From assembly GCA_030674155.1 (NCBI GenBank), contig CM060329.1, positions 26,986,184-27,050,183 on the forward strand: a stretch of 64,000 bases of DNA. The letters run 5' to 3'. Both the position numbers and the translations under genes were made by a program. The notes beneath the pieces are model-generated. The model worked only from the letters and a program-made list of their open reading frames with translations, made no database searches and was not told the origin of the DNA. Positions 63,675-64,000 of the stretch are shown here, one piece after another (within the stretch, counting starts at the first letter, position 1; the number at the start of each line of letters is the position of its first letter). Source of the stretch: Stramonita haemastoma (taxonomy: Eukaryota; Mollusca; Gastropoda; Neogastropoda; Muricidae).

Positions 63675-64000
63675 TCTACTTTGAGGATAATGGAATAAGC
63701 ATGGATATGGGTTTTTGTTGTGTGTTTTTTTTTACCTCGAGCCCCCTTGTGTATGCAGTTTTGTTATTTTTGTCATCAGTTCCCAACGGCACACAATGGC
63801 ATACTCCCCCAAAAAGCGAAACAGGTCTTAACGTGTGCGTAAAATGTTCTGCGTGTGTTCGCACTCGGGACCTCGGTTTATATTATGACCAGCGTAGCTG
63901 ATTCAGTCTCTGGTATGACTTTGTAGGGAGTGGAGTCGGCACTGATATTTACTCCAGGGGAAAATATCCCCTTTAACGGGATTCGAACCTTGGACAGCAG
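63675..64000 (-). mobile_element. SINE-A copy 20 (minus strand, cut by window end)
   Basis: Reverse complement of the whole body, from GAGGATAATGGAATAAGCA to the B-box complement GGGATTCGAACC at 63979-63990. The head continues beyond the window. Confidence 0.88.

Overview
This is a repeat-dominated animal nuclear sequence, most likely from a mollusc and probably a gastropod. That assignment is inference. It rests on spliced GT-AG genes, many tRNA-derived SINEs, decayed non-LTR retrotransposons, a Ty3/Gypsy-type LTR element and extremely dense CA/GT, CT/GA and trinucleotide microsatellites. Nothing looks bacterial, and most long open frames are translated simple repeats.

The clearest host genes are two small spliced genes in tandem on the minus strand: gene 1 (CDS 34542-40530, 168 aa) and gene 2 (CDS 52608-62349, about 215 aa). 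I assembled both by hand. Each has four exons: signal peptide; six-cysteine ectodomain (C-x10/11-C-x3-CC-x6/7-CC); one transmembrane helix with a basic stop-transfer; and a proline-rich tail with PPxY motifs. Intron phases are 1-2-1 in both. This is the architecture of the Shisa-like/STMC6 group (Shisa, WBP1/VOPP1, CYYR1 and relatives), so they look like paralogous membrane adaptors that bind WW-domain partners. Intron 1 of gene 1 holds two broken copies of its cysteine exon, and a SINE with a 9-bp target duplication sits between one copy and the real exon.

Layout. 0.5-4.4 kb: AT-rich minisatellites with 41, 29 and 30 bp units. 4.5-8 kb: SINE debris and a possible MITE. 8.08-14.43 kb: a decayed pogo/Tigger-like DNA transposon split by a young LTR retrotransposon (8741-13637; TSD CTCTT; LTRs differing by one 7-bp unit). 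Its single ORF fuses Gag, zinc knuckle, protease and the integrase H2C2 zinc domain, while the integrase core, reverse transcriptase and RNase H are absent. 14.4-20.4 kb: scattered minus-strand exon-like blocks of unknown identity. 20.9-23.2 kb: a higher-order repeat built on a pyrimidine minisatellite. 25.2-26.1 kb: a 17-bp minisatellite. 26-33 kb: a SINE cluster plus two promoter-like patches. 34.5-40.5 kb: gene 1. 41-48 kb: LINE fragments, a long inverted repeat and giant microsatellites. 48-52.6 kb: microsatellites and a degenerate repeat field next to the 3' end of gene 2. 52.6-62.35 kb: gene 2, whose introns carry a 39-bp minisatellite and huge CA/GT tracts. 62.4-64 kb: a pentanucleotide array and a SINE.

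All exon structures are conceptual. I had no transcript data, alignment or database search.
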